Positions 22,601 to 33,200 of a stretch of 64,000 bases of DNA are shown one piece after another. This stretch comes from Haematococcus lacustris (Eukaryota > Chlorophyta > Chlorophyceae > Chlamydomonadales > Haematococcaceae). The stretch lies in the NCBI GenBank assembly GCA_030144725.1, contig JASKMD010000207.1, positions 124,001 to 188,000 of the forward strand. The letters are read 5' to 3'. Each line of letters begins with the position of its first letter. The first letter of the stretch is position 1. Below the pieces are notes generated by a model. That model was not told the origin of the DNA and did not search any database. It saw nothing but the letters and a program-made list of their open reading frames with translations. Both the position numbers and the translations under genes were made by a program.

Positions 22601-25600
22601 TGGCTGCTGCAGTTCGAGGCACTTCTGGGGGCAATGACAGCGGAGGAGGTGCTGAGTTTGTATGCTCGGTGCGGCGGGGGTGCAGGGAGGGGGCGGTGGC
22701 GCTAGCGCTGTGGGAGGAAGGGAGGGGTAGAAAGAAGGGGAGGGCAGTGGAGAGGGCCCTGCCCCGCCAGCCTGCCCCTGTGATGCCCCCGCACACCAGA
22801 CCTCACCACCCGCCCACACTGCCTGCCTCATGCCTGCCCTTGGCACATGCTTGCAGTTTGCGTGGGGTTCAAGAGTCACACATCCCGCCCATGGTGTCAC
22901 ACCTGATTGCTCGGGTGGGCCTGAGCCCCCATGCCCGCAATGCCTGCGGCACCTACTCGGGCGGCAACAAGCGCAAGCTGGCGCTGGCAGTGGCCCTGGT
23001 GGGTCATGGTGGTGCGGGGAGGTGGGGTAGGTAGGGCTGCGGGGAAGCCTGCAGTGGCCCTGGTCAGGAGCTGTGTGGCGAGGGTGCGGGGGCGGGGGCG
23101 GGGGCGGGGGGGTGGGCAGGGAGGCAGGAGTGAGGTCTCCTCCTTTCACATGTGGGAGTGGAAAGAGGTAGGAGGTAGCAGTGCATCGGTCCAGTGTGGC
23201 CATGAACACACTCCCTCCCGCCCTCTTTCTCTCCCTCCTTCCGCCCTCCCGCCCTCCTCTGCCTTGCTGCCCTCCTGCCCTCCTGCCCACCTGCCCTCCT
23301 GCCCTCCCGCCCTCCCGCCCTCCTGCCCTCCTGCCCTCCTGCCCTCCCGCCCTCCTGCCCTCCCGCCCTCCCGCCCTCCCGCCCTCCTGCCCTCCCGCCC
23401 TCCTGCCCTCCCGCCCTCCCGCCCTCCCGCCTTCCCGCCCTCCCGCCCTCCCGCCCTCCTGCCCTCCTGCCCTCCTGCCCTCCTGCCCTCCTGCCCTCCT
23501 GCCCTCCTGCCCTCCTGCCCTCCTGCCCTCCTGCCCTCCTGCCCTCCTGCCCTCTCCTGCCCTCCTGCCCTCCTGCCCTCCCGCCCCCTCCTGCCCTCCT
23601 GCCCTCCCGCCCTCCCGCCCTCCTGCCCTCCCGCCCTCCTGCCCTCCCGCCCTCCTGCCCTCCCGCCCTCCCGCCCTCCCGCCCTCCTGCCCTCCCGCCC
23701 TGCCCGCCCTCCCGCCCTCCCGCCCTCCCGCCCTCCCGCCCTCCCGCCCTCCCGCCCTCCTGCCCTCCCCCCTCCCGCCCTCCCGCCCTCCCGCCCTCCC
23801 GCCCTCCCGCCCTCCTGCCCCCTCCCTCCTGCCCTCCCGCCCTCCCTCCCTCCTGCCCTCCTGCCCTCCTGCCCTCCCGCCCTCCTGCCCTCCCGCCCTC
23901 CCGCCCTCCCGCCCTCCTGCCCTCCCGCCCTCCTGCCCTCCCGCCCTCCCGCCCTCCCGCCTCCCGCCCTCCCGCCCTCCCGCCCTCCCTGCCCTCCTCC
24001 CTCCTCCCTCCTGCCCTCCTCCCTCCTCCCTCCTGCCCTCCCTGCCCTCCTGCCCTCCTGCCCTCCTGCCCTCCTCCCTCCTGCCCTCCCTCCCTCCCGC
24101 CCTCCCGCCCTCCCGCCCTCCCTCCCTCCCGCCCTCCCGCCCTCCTCCCTCCCGCCCTCCCGCCCTCCCGCCCTCCCGCCCTCCCGCCCTCCCGCCCTCC
24201 CGCCCTCCCGCCCTCCCGCCCTCCCGCCCTCCTGCCCTCCTGCCCTCCTGCCCTCCTGCCCTCCCGCCCTCCCGCCCTCCCGCCCTCCCGCCCTCCTGCC
24301 CTCCCGCCCTCCTGCCCTCCCGCCCTCCCGCCCTCCCGCCCTCCCGCCCTCCTGCCCTCCCGCCCTCCCGCCCTCCCGCCCTCCCGCCCTCCCGCCCTCC
24401 CGCCCTCCCGCCCTCCTGCCCTCCTGCCCTCCCCCCGCCCTCCCGCCCTCCTGCCCTCCTGCCCTCCCGCCCTCCCGCCCTCCTGCCCTCCCGCCCTCCC
24501 GCCCTCCTGCCCTCCTGCCCTCCTGCCCTCCCGCCCTCCCGCCCTCCTGCCCTCCTGCCCTCCCGCCCTCCTGCCCTCCTGCCCTCCCGCCCTCCCGCCC
24601 TCCCGCCCTCCTGCCCTCCCGCCCTCCCGCCCTCCCGCCCTCCCGCCCTCCCGCCCTCCTGCCCTCCCGCCCTCCCGCCCTCCTGCCCTCCCGCCCTCCC
24701 GCCCTCCCGCCCTCCCGCCCTCCTGCCCTCCTGCCCTCCTGCCCTCCCGCCCTCCCGCCCTCCCGCCCTCCCGCCCGCCTCTGACGCCATGATCCTGGTC
24801 GTGCAGGTGGCAGACCCCCCGGTGGCGCTGCTGGATGAGCCTAGCACCGGCATGGACCCGGGCGCCAAGAGGGAGATGTGGAGCCTGCTGCAGACCGAGG
24901 TCATGGCTGCAGGTGCGTCCCCTGCTGTAGGGAGGTAGCTGGGTAGAAGGTGTGAGAAGGAGTGACAGAAGAATGGCAAGAGGTTGAGAGGCAGCTGTGG
25001 TGGACTTGTGACCAGTACACAGATGATTGCCCACATTTATTTTCAAAAACCGTAATACCTTTGGTATAATTGAAGTCGTACTCAAGATGCTTGTACTCCG
25101 GCCTGGGCTGCCACCACCGCTGCCAGTTTCACTGCTGCTGCTGCTGCTACCCCACCCACTGCTGCTGCTGCTGCTGCTGCTGCCACTGGGTCAGGTCGAT
25201 GTGTGCTGTTGACTAGCCACTCCATGGAGGAGTGCGAGGCCCTGTGCCAAAGGGTAGGCATCATGGTGGCGGGGCGTTTTGCCTGCCTGGGCAGCTGCCA
25301 ACACCTGCGCAGCCGCTTTGGAGGCGGCTATGTTGTGGACGTCAGGTGTGACCGGGGAGGGGCAGGGGGGAGGGGCAGGGGCGGTGCCAGAAGGGGGCAG
25401 GGTAGAGGCGGAAGGGGGACAGGGGTGAGATAAGCAGAGGGGGATGCGAGGCAGGGGGGAGTGTGGTAATGGCTGGCCAAGATGGTGGGGTCAGTGCAAG
25501 GAGTGCATGGGCAAGCATCAGCAGGGCATGGGCAAGGGAGGTGCATGCGGTGTTGGTTCCAGCGCTACCAGAAGGATGCAAAACTGTTTTGCCCGGGTCA

Positions 25601-26153
25601 TGTCAAGTGTCACCTGCGCCATGTCAATGTGGTTGCACGCATCACTCTGCTGTGACCGCAGGTGTGATGATACAGGGGAGGAGCTCCACGCTGTGGCTGC
25701 CGCTCTGCATGCGAAGCTGCAGGGCATCTGCCCCGCTGCCACACTGATGCTGGTGGACGAGGCAGGCCGCATGTCATGGTCTCTGCCGGGGTGGGTTGAG
25801 GCGGGAACATGCACTCACATCTTTATAGTTTGCGCGCACGATGTGTCGGTGGACGAGAGTACAGATACCGTAAGTCCGGTCTCTTCGTAAGACTCGCTGC
25901 TTGCACTTAGTTCCGTTGACAGTTAACCCCGTGGGTGGGTTCGCTTGGTTGACCAGTGCGCGTGTTGCTGTTGCGCAGGTCGTCGCTGGACCTCGCATCT
26001 GTGTTTGAACTGTTGACAGCGGAATCAACGCCGGCATCGGAGCCTGATACGGCCATCACCTTCAGCGTCACCCAGACCAGCCTTGAGCACGTATTCGTCA
26101 GACTGGCGACTGAGGCCGCCGCGTCCGGCGGTGTGCGAACGCCGAATGCTTGA
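16651..26153 (+). CDS. ABCA-subfamily ABC transporter (half-size type), interrupted by assembly gap
   Basis: ABCA proteins move lipids across membranes using ATP. Exon 1 (to 16957; start at 16651 or 16704) encodes a first membrane helix ([18 protein letters not shown]) preceded by [15 protein letters not shown]. Extracytoplasmic exons follow: 17413-17498, from 17898, about 18012-18195, from 18358, about 18983-19140 and about 19300-19440. The nucleotide-binding domain is complete: 21452-21743, 22019-22146 (Walker A GVNGAGKTTT, Q-loop YCPQ), 22613-22668, 22857-22998 (signature YSGGNKRK), 24807-24912 (Walker [14 protein letters not shown]), 25195-25345 (H-loop LLTSHS), 25662-25790 and 25979-26153. 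The C terminus [12 protein letters not shown] is typical of ABCA. Exons for the remaining membrane helices are not visible and are probably in the 20621-21120 gap. Introns are dominated by C-rich arrays. Confidence 0.92.
17698..17889. repeat. CTGCCCCCC / TGACCCCCC 9-mer array in ABCA intron
   Basis: Nine-base units (first CTGCCCCCC, later CTGACCCCC) fill the end of the intron and stop about 8 bases before the acceptor at 17897. The repeat length is a multiple of three, so the frames stay open and mimic a Pro-Leu or Pro-Asp protein. Confidence 0.95.
18518..18925. repeat. CCCCTC hexamer array in ABCA intron
   Basis: About 65 copies of CCCCTC with occasional one-base slips. The acceptor of the next exon (TTACTGGTTCTTTGC) lies about 60 bases downstream. 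On the minus strand this is a very long run of G-tracts. Confidence 0.97.
19655..19800 (-). repeat. TA-tailed dispersed element, copy A
   Basis: A TA-rich microsatellite (about 19660-19700) is followed by ACTAGGGCAGTGGGCCCGTC and then by a match to 38130-38178 (GGTCAAGCAAGCCCGCATGC). The same order occurs at 38008-38180. Read on the minus strand, both end in CCCTAGTATATA, as a retroelement with a TA-repeat tail would. No coding sequence is recognised. Confidence 0.65.
20255..20500. repeat. CTG-rich (CTGCTGCCC) array
   Basis: Imperfect CTG/CCG/CCC codons give an open all-Leu/Pro frame. The unit and the sequence after it match the larger array at 38985-39850, so the array seems to be part of a dispersed element, not of the ABCA protein. 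Confidence 0.85.
20501..20620 (+). repeat. Conserved segment after the CTG array, copy A
   Basis: Nearly identical to 39857-39998: GCTAGACACCTGCCATCAGG, TGCATTGGGG, GAGGCTCC, GCTGAAGCAGAGGCTG, ATAGGCAGTGCGCAAGGTTG. It is cut by the N gap. In copy B one frame reads [19 protein letters not shown], which looks coding but is not a family I recognise. Confidence 0.7.
20621..21120. other. Assembly gap of 500 N
   Basis: Exactly 500 undetermined bases, probably a placeholder of unknown true length. It lies between the last extracytoplasmic exon and the nucleotide-binding domain of the ABCA gene, where membrane-helix exons are expected. Confidence 0.99.
22148..22600. repeat. CCCCA pentamer array filling an ABCA intron
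   Basis: About 88 copies of CCCCA with a few slips occupy nearly the whole intron 22147-22612, from about 10 bases after the donor to about 12 bases before the acceptor. All three frames are open on each strand, giving Pro-His-Pro-Thr or Gly-Trp-Gly-Gly peptides that are not genes. Confidence 0.98.
23220..24780. repeat. CCCTCCYG octamer array, 1.56 kb, in ABCA intron
   Basis: Nearly 200 copies of an eight-base unit, CCCTCCCG or CCCTCCTG, mixed irregularly. It is the largest array in the window and ends about 25 bases before the acceptor of the Walker B exon at 24807. The 600-960-codon frames on both strands across it are artefacts. Confidence 0.98.
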
Positions 26154-26984
26154 GGTTACGAACAATTGAAATCAGGACAGCTGCCTGTACAGGATCTGTG
26201 TCCCACATATGTCACCGTAACTGCTAGCTTACTCCTGCGGGTTCTGCCCAAATGCTTGCATGCTTAGTTGTCCCTTGTACTCCTTCTGCCTGTCATCATC
26301 AGCTGAGTATCCTATCTTGCAAAGAAATCTGATGAAAATAAACAAAACTGGGTGTCAGCATCAGGAGTAGATACCTTCGCTGGCAGCCAAGAGGCAGGTC
26401 CAAGGCAGCATAGCATGCAAGCAAGGCCGAGCAGGGGTCCCTGCTGCCCTGCTCTCGGCCCTGCCAAAACCTTGGCACCCGCCGCTAACATACGAACATT
26501 TGCCCCAAGCCTCCAAAACTCTCCTTGGCCGCCACCTTTGCTGCCAGCTTTGCCGCAGTTCTGTAACTCGTGCCTGGTGCCAGCTAGCTGCCAGGACTGC
26601 TGCAGACTGCGCCCCACTGCTGCTGGGCGCCCCACATTGCCGTTTACACCAGGCAGCCTTCGGCTCCACCCTCGAGCCACGTCACCTCGCGCCTCGCCTG
26701 TCGCCTGTTGAACTGACTTACTAACCACCGGCACCTCGACCTAATCAGGTTCCACTCACACCCTTCACACCCTTCACACCCTTCACCCAGACCATCCAGC
26801 TGGCCAGAATGCTGCTTCTGATCCAGCTGCTGCCAACTCCGCCTTCCCATCTGAGTTGCTGCCACCCCTTTTCCCTTGGCCACCCACGTCACCCCAGCTG
26901 CTGTCAGCTACCCCTCCATCCTCTCAACCACTCGAGCCGCCAACCGCCATTTGCCAACTGCCAACCGCCAACTCCAGCGCCAAG
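26154..26984. other. Intergenic stretch after the ABCA gene
   Basis: No exon is supported. It contains a short CACACCCTT tandem repeat at about 26757-26790. The ABCA gene and the possible minus-strand gene that ends at 26985 are convergent here, so both terminators should lie in this stretch. Confidence 0.5.
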
Positions 26985-27998
26985 TCAGCCATACAGGGAA
27001 TAGTCCACTGACTTGATGGCGTCCTCCCCTGACAGGTTGCCGACGTGCTGCACCTCAGTCCCGCACAGCAGCCGCTTGCCCTGGCCTGACAGCTGGCAGG
27101 ACATCACCCGGCCCTGCGCCAGACAAGCAACCAGGCAGGCACACCATCAGGAACCTAGCTGACAGTGGCTGGTGTGGCTCAGCTGCAGGCCATGCTGCAG
27201 CCACCGCCTCTGCCATCACTGCCCCAGCCTCTGCTGCAGCCACCGCCTCTGGTACTACCACCCCAGCCCCAGCTGCAGCCACTGCCCCTGCTTGCTGGCT
27301 TGGCGGCCTCACATGAGAGGCAGGCTTGTCTCTGATAGCTTGCATCAGGCAGGTCGTTTAGGCAGCCACAGCAAGGTAATTGATAACAGTCTGGTATAGA
27401 CCTATTGGTGCCTTGCTTTGCAAGATGCCACTGTGTTCGTTTTGGCCTGTTGTGGCCAGGGCCAGGGCCTGTTGTTTCATTGCCATGGGGAGCTGATTAG
27501 CTCATGGCTGTTCTGACATGCAACCATGCCTGCAGCCCCTGTGCTTCCACCATGGCTAATGACTGTGACGGGGCTGTGACGAGGCGGGATGGGTGCAACA
27601 GCCCGCGTGAGGCTGCCAGCGGGTGGCAGGTCTTGGTGTCACTGACCAAACCATGTCGGGCGTTCTCCTCTTTCAAGATGGCTTTCACCTCCTCTACGGT
27701 GTGGTGCTTGACGCTGGCTGCGGCAGCGCTGGGGGGGGTTGAGCCTGCGTGTCGGAGCGCATCCTTACGGCACGCATCGGCGACAGATGTACGCATAGCT
27801 TTGCCGGGCCTTACTTGCGCGACAGGCTGCTGAAGGAGGTGATCGAGACGATGCGAACCGCGACGAGATGTTGATCCGTGACGCCATTTGCTCTAGGCAG
27901 CGTCTATTGGCTATATGGTCCTCAGGGGAGCCGGGCAGGGGAGCAGGGCATAGTGCATCAGCATCATCAAGCAGTTGCATGACGGTTGCGGGGAACAT
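26985..27998 (-). CDS. Unrecognised gene, probable exons
   Basis: I do not recognise this gene. On the minus strand an exon at about 27117-26985 follows a good acceptor (GTCTGGCGCAG) and reads GRVMSCQLSGQGKRLLCG, then EVQHVGNLSGEDAIKSVDY, and ends in a stop. It looks coding by composition. A second possible exon at about 27730-27640 reads ASVKHHTVEEVKAILKEENA. A third possible exon near 27990-27850 includes QLLDDADALCPAPLPGSPED. Phases between the three were not resolved and they may belong to different genes. Confidence 0.35.
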
Positions 27999-27999
27999 G

Positions 28000-30215
28000 G
28001 ATTAGTCAGCAACCCTTTTCAAATGTACACTGTTGCAGGCGCTCGACGTCCAGCGGTGCGTAACCACCTGGCACTGGCCCTGCGAGCTGTGCGGCTACTA
28101 TGGGCGGCTGGCCCTTCCCGCATGTGGGCAGGCGGTATGTGTACATCGCCGACACGGAGCTCACAACTGCTTGGAAAGAGCAGAAGGCGGAAGGCGGTGG
28201 CAAGAGCAGAAGAGCAGAAGGCGGTGGCAAGAAGGCGGTGGCAAGAGCCGGACCGGTAAGCTGAAGCGGCGAGAGCGGGCTGAGCAGAGGCGGCAACGGA
28301 AGCTTGGGCTGCAGCGATCGTCGTCGGCATATGTGCCTGACGCGGCCCTGGAGCGCAAGTATCGGCGATTGACTAGTCAATAAGTCAAGTTCTACTGGAG
28401 GTTTGCGACGGCCAGCGTGAGGGGAGTGCGGAGGTTTGTGCGGCACCCCCCGTGGCACCGTGGCCCACCACAAAAGGGTATGCATGTGTGAAAAAGAGCT
28501 GTGGGAGCTTGAGCTTGCAATTGAGGCATGTGACATGGAGAATGTGGCAATGACATGCTAGCTGTAGCCTTAACAATCTTGGGCTCGCAGCCAGTATTTG
28601 ATTGCAACTCTTGCTGTGTTTTGGAGTAGCCAGAGGGCTGTAGGGTTCATGGGTTGCTGCGCAATCTTGATTCGTGGGCCGCGGCGGCGATGGCGGGTCG
28701 AGCAGAGACGGCAGAGGGAGCTTGGGCTACAGCGGACGCCTTGGCTAGCCCATGTCCCCGTTGGGCTTAAGGGAGTTTACACCTGCTACACACCTGCCTG
28801 CCCAGCTGCAGTCATGAATGAAACAAACATGTCGGCTGGGGGAGGGGTTGCCAAAGGATGTAACGTTGATGACCCTACGCAGAGGCAGGGAGACACCAGG
28901 TATCTTCAGCTTAAAGTAAAGTGTAAGGATGTCCTACACCATGAGAGCAACCCTTCAACATCAGCTCTTCCATGGATGAAATCCACTCACGGGCTGAACC
29001 CTAAACATAGGACAGAGGTAGCCAATTGTCACAACCATGAGCGTATGCCTGAACTTAGGAGGTTGCAGTTTGCACGACATCTCGAGACCAGGTTGAACCG
29101 TCTTCGTTCTTAGACCTCCATTACAAACATCTCAAGATTCGTGAGCCAACCAAAGCACTTATCCCTAGCACCCACAATGGTAACCAGCCCAACCCGCAGC
29201 ACAGTGCTGCAGCAAATGCAGCGCAAGCATCCTGCAGCCATGTAGTGCACGTTCCACTTAGCACGCCCTACGCATGGAATGAACCAGATTCTCATATGCA
29301 GATGACGAAGATGACCCAGATGGCCCTATGCAAACCCACGGAATGACCCACACGATCCTACCCAGCGTATGACCTACATGTGTTGCATGCAAGCCAGTCA
29401 GGGCAAGACCACCCTCCACCTGTAACTGAGGTACAGGTATTCCCGGGCTAGCCAAGTCAACAGTATGTAGACCATTGTCAACAGTGTGAGCCATCTTCTC
29501 CTCAACACCGCCTGCATGCCCCCCTATGCGTCTCAGGCGCATCACATGAACTGTCATTGGGCCGATGCAGACTTCCTGCATGCATCACTGTCACCCTGAA
29601 GGTCCATGCACCATGTTGACAGTTTCAGGGGGTCAGTCTTCTACTGCACCCTAACGAGCAATGACCTAGCGTGACCTGACCAGTGCAATGAAGTGCAGCA
29701 CCTCTAAACAACACAACAACCAGCTGGGCCACAGGGAGCCACACGTCCATTGCCTGCCATCTAGATGTTGCCTGCAAAGCTAGCAGTCGGGTAGTGGCAG
29801 GAGGGGTGGCGCTTGGGAGGAAGTATGAACACGAGGGAGAGGTAAGATGAAGAGCCAAAGTCAACAACCAGGGCTAACAACCGAGTGACATACATCCTCT
29901 GATTCTCAACCATTTCACCACTTGTCCTCAAATTGTCCTGGATTTGTCCACAAGGTTTCCTGCAGCCATTTTTCCCCTCCTCAAATCTCTCCGCCCCCCC
30001 ACCTCACTTGCCCTTACCCAACAGATACCCCCACACTTCTCACTATGCAGTTGTGCCCAGCGTTAGCCTTGCACTCACCTGCTGGCCACCTTCACAAGAG
30101 TACCCCGCCCATCACACTCTGTTAAAAAAAGAGTGACCCGCAAGTGTAACCCGCAAGCTGGGTTCAAGACTACACGCCGGACTGACCTGATCCCAGTGTC
30201 AGCCCACGTCTAGGT
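28000..30215. other. Region without a supported gene
   Basis: A GC-rich stretch at 28040-28380 has open plus-strand frames (for example YVYIADTELTTAWKEQ at about 28139) but no family match. A phrase encoding QRRQRxLGLQR occurs twice (about 28285-28315 and 28705-28735), showing a local duplication. The possible SINE copy B at 28560-28672 is listed separately. From 28750 to 30215 I see nothing beyond scattered short frames. Confidence 0.45.
28560..28672 (+). repeat. Possible tRNA-derived SINE fragment, copy B
   Basis: Aligns with 12020-12132: GTAGCCTTAACAATCTTGGG, CTCGCAGCC, TTGATTGCAACTCTTGCTG, TTTTGGAGTAGC, AGAGGGCTGTAGGGTTCA. The B-box is degraded compared with copy A. Confidence 0.45.
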
Positions 30216-33200
30216 TCACATCACTGGCAGTGGCGCTGCTGCGGCCAGTGAGCTGATTGGAGACAGGCTGTGGGGGCGCAGGGGGGGCGCCTGCCCCGCC
30301 TGCCCTGCCGCCGCTGCTGCTGGCGACCCCGCCCCAGCCATGCCTGCCAGGCTGTCCAGCACCAGACTGCCAGGCAGCAGCCCGCTGGCCAGCCGGGTGC
30401 CCATCAAGCTGTCAAAAGCCGAGCTGTGCAGCAGCCAGCAGGAGGAGCCGGACACTTTGTGCCCAAGGGCTTGCGACTGGCTTCCTGACAACAAAGGGGC
30501 TGGCAACCCGCCCGCCTCCCCACCGCCCCCTCTTGCGCCTGCGACAGCAGGGCTAGCTGGGGGGGCAGCTGTGGGTGCTCCGGCAGCAAAGGAGGAGAAC
30601 AGAGCTTGCCAGGCCGAGGAGGGCAGCTGCCCTGCAGCTGCTGGCCCACTGTTCCCACTTGGATCTGGGCCGGAACCTTGAACAGGGTCTGCTGCTGCAG
30701 GGGGGTTAGTGCTGAGCATGAGCCGCTGCGCAGTGGCAAAGACAGACATGGAAGTATGTGTCCTCACCTGCTGCTGCCGCCCCTGCTGCTGAGCCTGCTG
30801 CTGCTGCTGCTGCTGCTGCTCAGGCAGCCCGCCTTCCAGGCCCCTCCTCTCAGGCCCTGCCCCACCACTGGCCTCCTGTGCCCCACCCTCCACCCTCTCC
30901 TCCTCCCTGCCCTGCCCCTGCTCCGTGCCTGGCCCTGCCCCACCCACCCCAACCCCGCCAAGGCTGCCTTTGTCTAGCCCTGCCCCTAAGCCCCCCAGGG
31001 GCTGCAGCACTGCCGACTGCTGGCCAAAAAGGGCGCCCATGGAGCCACTGCACAGCAGCTGGTGTGGCTCACCGCCCAGGAGGCTGCTGCCCCAGGAGAG
31101 GGAGGGACATGAGGAAGGGGGAGGGGGCAGGTCAGGCAGGCCAGCAGGGGCCTCACAAGGGTCGGGCGCTGCCCCTGCTGCCTCCACTGATGCTGGACCT
31201 GGAGCCAGAGGGGCTGCTGGCTGCTTTGTGCCCCCAGCAAGGGGGGTGGGGCCTGGTGTGGCAAGCAGGGTGGGCAGGCTGGCCAGCTGTGGCTGTGGGC
31301 TGGGTGCTGGTGAAGGAGGGGAGTGCGTGGGAGCAGAGGTGGGGCTGGGGTGAGCTGGTGGCAGCCCCAGATGCCCCGCCAGGGGCAGAGAGTTGCCAAG
31401 GTGCTGGGTGGAGGCCTGGTGGGCGGGGCCAGCTGCCGGGCCCATGGGGCCTTCCACCAGCCAGCTTGGTGTCCCAAGAGCAGGGGGGGTGGCCATGGCA
31501 GGGAGCTCGTTGGCGCCTGGCTGGCCTCCCTCCGCTGCTGCAGGGCAGCCAGTAGCAAGGGGATGTATTTGCAGGGCGGGGGGTGCACGGCCTTCAACAG
31601 GAGCTGTTATGGCGTCCTGTGGAGGGGGAGGGGGTGGGGGGAGACATAGGGAGGGTGTGAGGCTGCTGCCCTCCACTCCACTAGGCTGCTGGAGCCAGGT
31701 TTGCAGGCAGGCCTGGATGAGCTGGGCGGATTCTGCAGGCCACAGCGGCTTCGACGGGGCCGGGAAGGCAGGGGTCGCGTCAGCGGGACTGCCCAACCGT
31801 GGCGTGACGGCGTTCAAATTCAAATTCAAACTGAAGCTCATGTCGAGTGTCATGTCGACCCCTGGGCGAGAGCCTGTGCATCCGCCGCGCCCAGCGCCAG
31901 CCTGCGACCAGATCGCATCACTGGTCGCGAGCGATCGGCCGTGGCTAGGGTTGCTTGGCTGCGCGCTCATTGCTGCCTCCCATCCAGCAAAGGTGAGAGT
32001 GCGTTGTGTACGAGGCATATCGGCATCTGTGGTGGTTGCCGTTGCAGGCGCCTGCGGCATGACTGCGGTATTGTCGCCCTGCGCTCCCGGCGCGAGCCCG
32101 GGCCATCCTTTACGCTGTCGTTCCGTCTGCTGCAATTGCGTTGCCTGCTGTCCGTCGCCTCTTTGCGCGACGACCTGGCCTCCAGGCCCAAGCGTGACCA
32201 CCGCCCAGCCAGTGTGACGCTCCTGCTGCTGCTGCCACGCATCCCGACCCTGTGGGAGTGGTGGCCAGGCAGCTGTCCAGCACCGCGCATCTGGCAGGCA
32301 GGTGCTGCCTGGTGCCATTTGAGCGGGGCCAGGGGCAGCGGCAGGGGCAGGGCAGGGGGCAGGGGGCACCAAGCAGGAGGCTGGGGGGAGGTGCCTCCTA
32401 GTTGCAGCGCACACGCCCACCATGGGCACGATAGCCTGGGCTGTGGACAGCCCCAGGCCTTGGCCCAGCCCCTGATTTGCATCCCACCCTCCGACCTGTG
32501 CCCCGCAAACCCCCTGACCTAGTCCCTGGATGCTCAGTCCCTGCCCCGGTCTTGCCGGCAAGACTGGACCCAGCTCCCCAGCCGCTCCTGGTGCCTTGAG
32601 GATGCAGGCTGGGTCAGCAGGGTAGCCTGCCATTGCAGCGAGGGGCTCCTCTGCTTGAGTGGCTGCCTGTCGTCCTGTGGCTTGGCTGGCTACGGCAGGC
32701 TTGGCTGCTGCTGCCAATCCCCAGCTCACTGTTTCAGCTGCCATTGCAGCTGCACTGCCCATGGCCCCACCTTCGCTGCTGCTGCCAGCGTCATGCCCAG
32801 CAGCAGTGTTGGGGAGGGGGGTCAGCAGGCTTGGGGGTGGGGGGGTGGTTGAGGTGGTTGCAGAGGGGGAAGAGGGAGGGAGGAAGGGGCGCGGGCTGGC
32901 GGGTGGGCATCGGCCCTGGCGCAGCTGCTCTGACTTCTCGCTGCGCCGCTGCTTGCAGCAATCTTTACACCAGGAATCCTGCGAGCATTTGACAGTGTGA
33001 TGACGGTGTGAGGAGAGGTGGAGGCATCAGAAGCAGCGACATTTTCAGCGGTGGCAGCAGCGGTGACGGCTGTAGGATCTGAGGCAGCAGCAAGGTGGCA
33101 ACAGCATGACCACAAGCTATTCAGGGTTCAGAAAGAGTGAGAGAGCCGTCTCTGGGCACTGACCAGGCCTGTGGTGGTGTAGGCATGGCGCTTGAAGGCG

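Noticed and set aside
22148..25036. Very long minus-strand frames (673 and 962 codons) and plus-strand frames (585-617 codons)
   Set aside because: They only translate the CCCCA and CCCTCCYG arrays; the unit sizes keep several frames open on both strands. The true exons of the ABCA gene lie between them.
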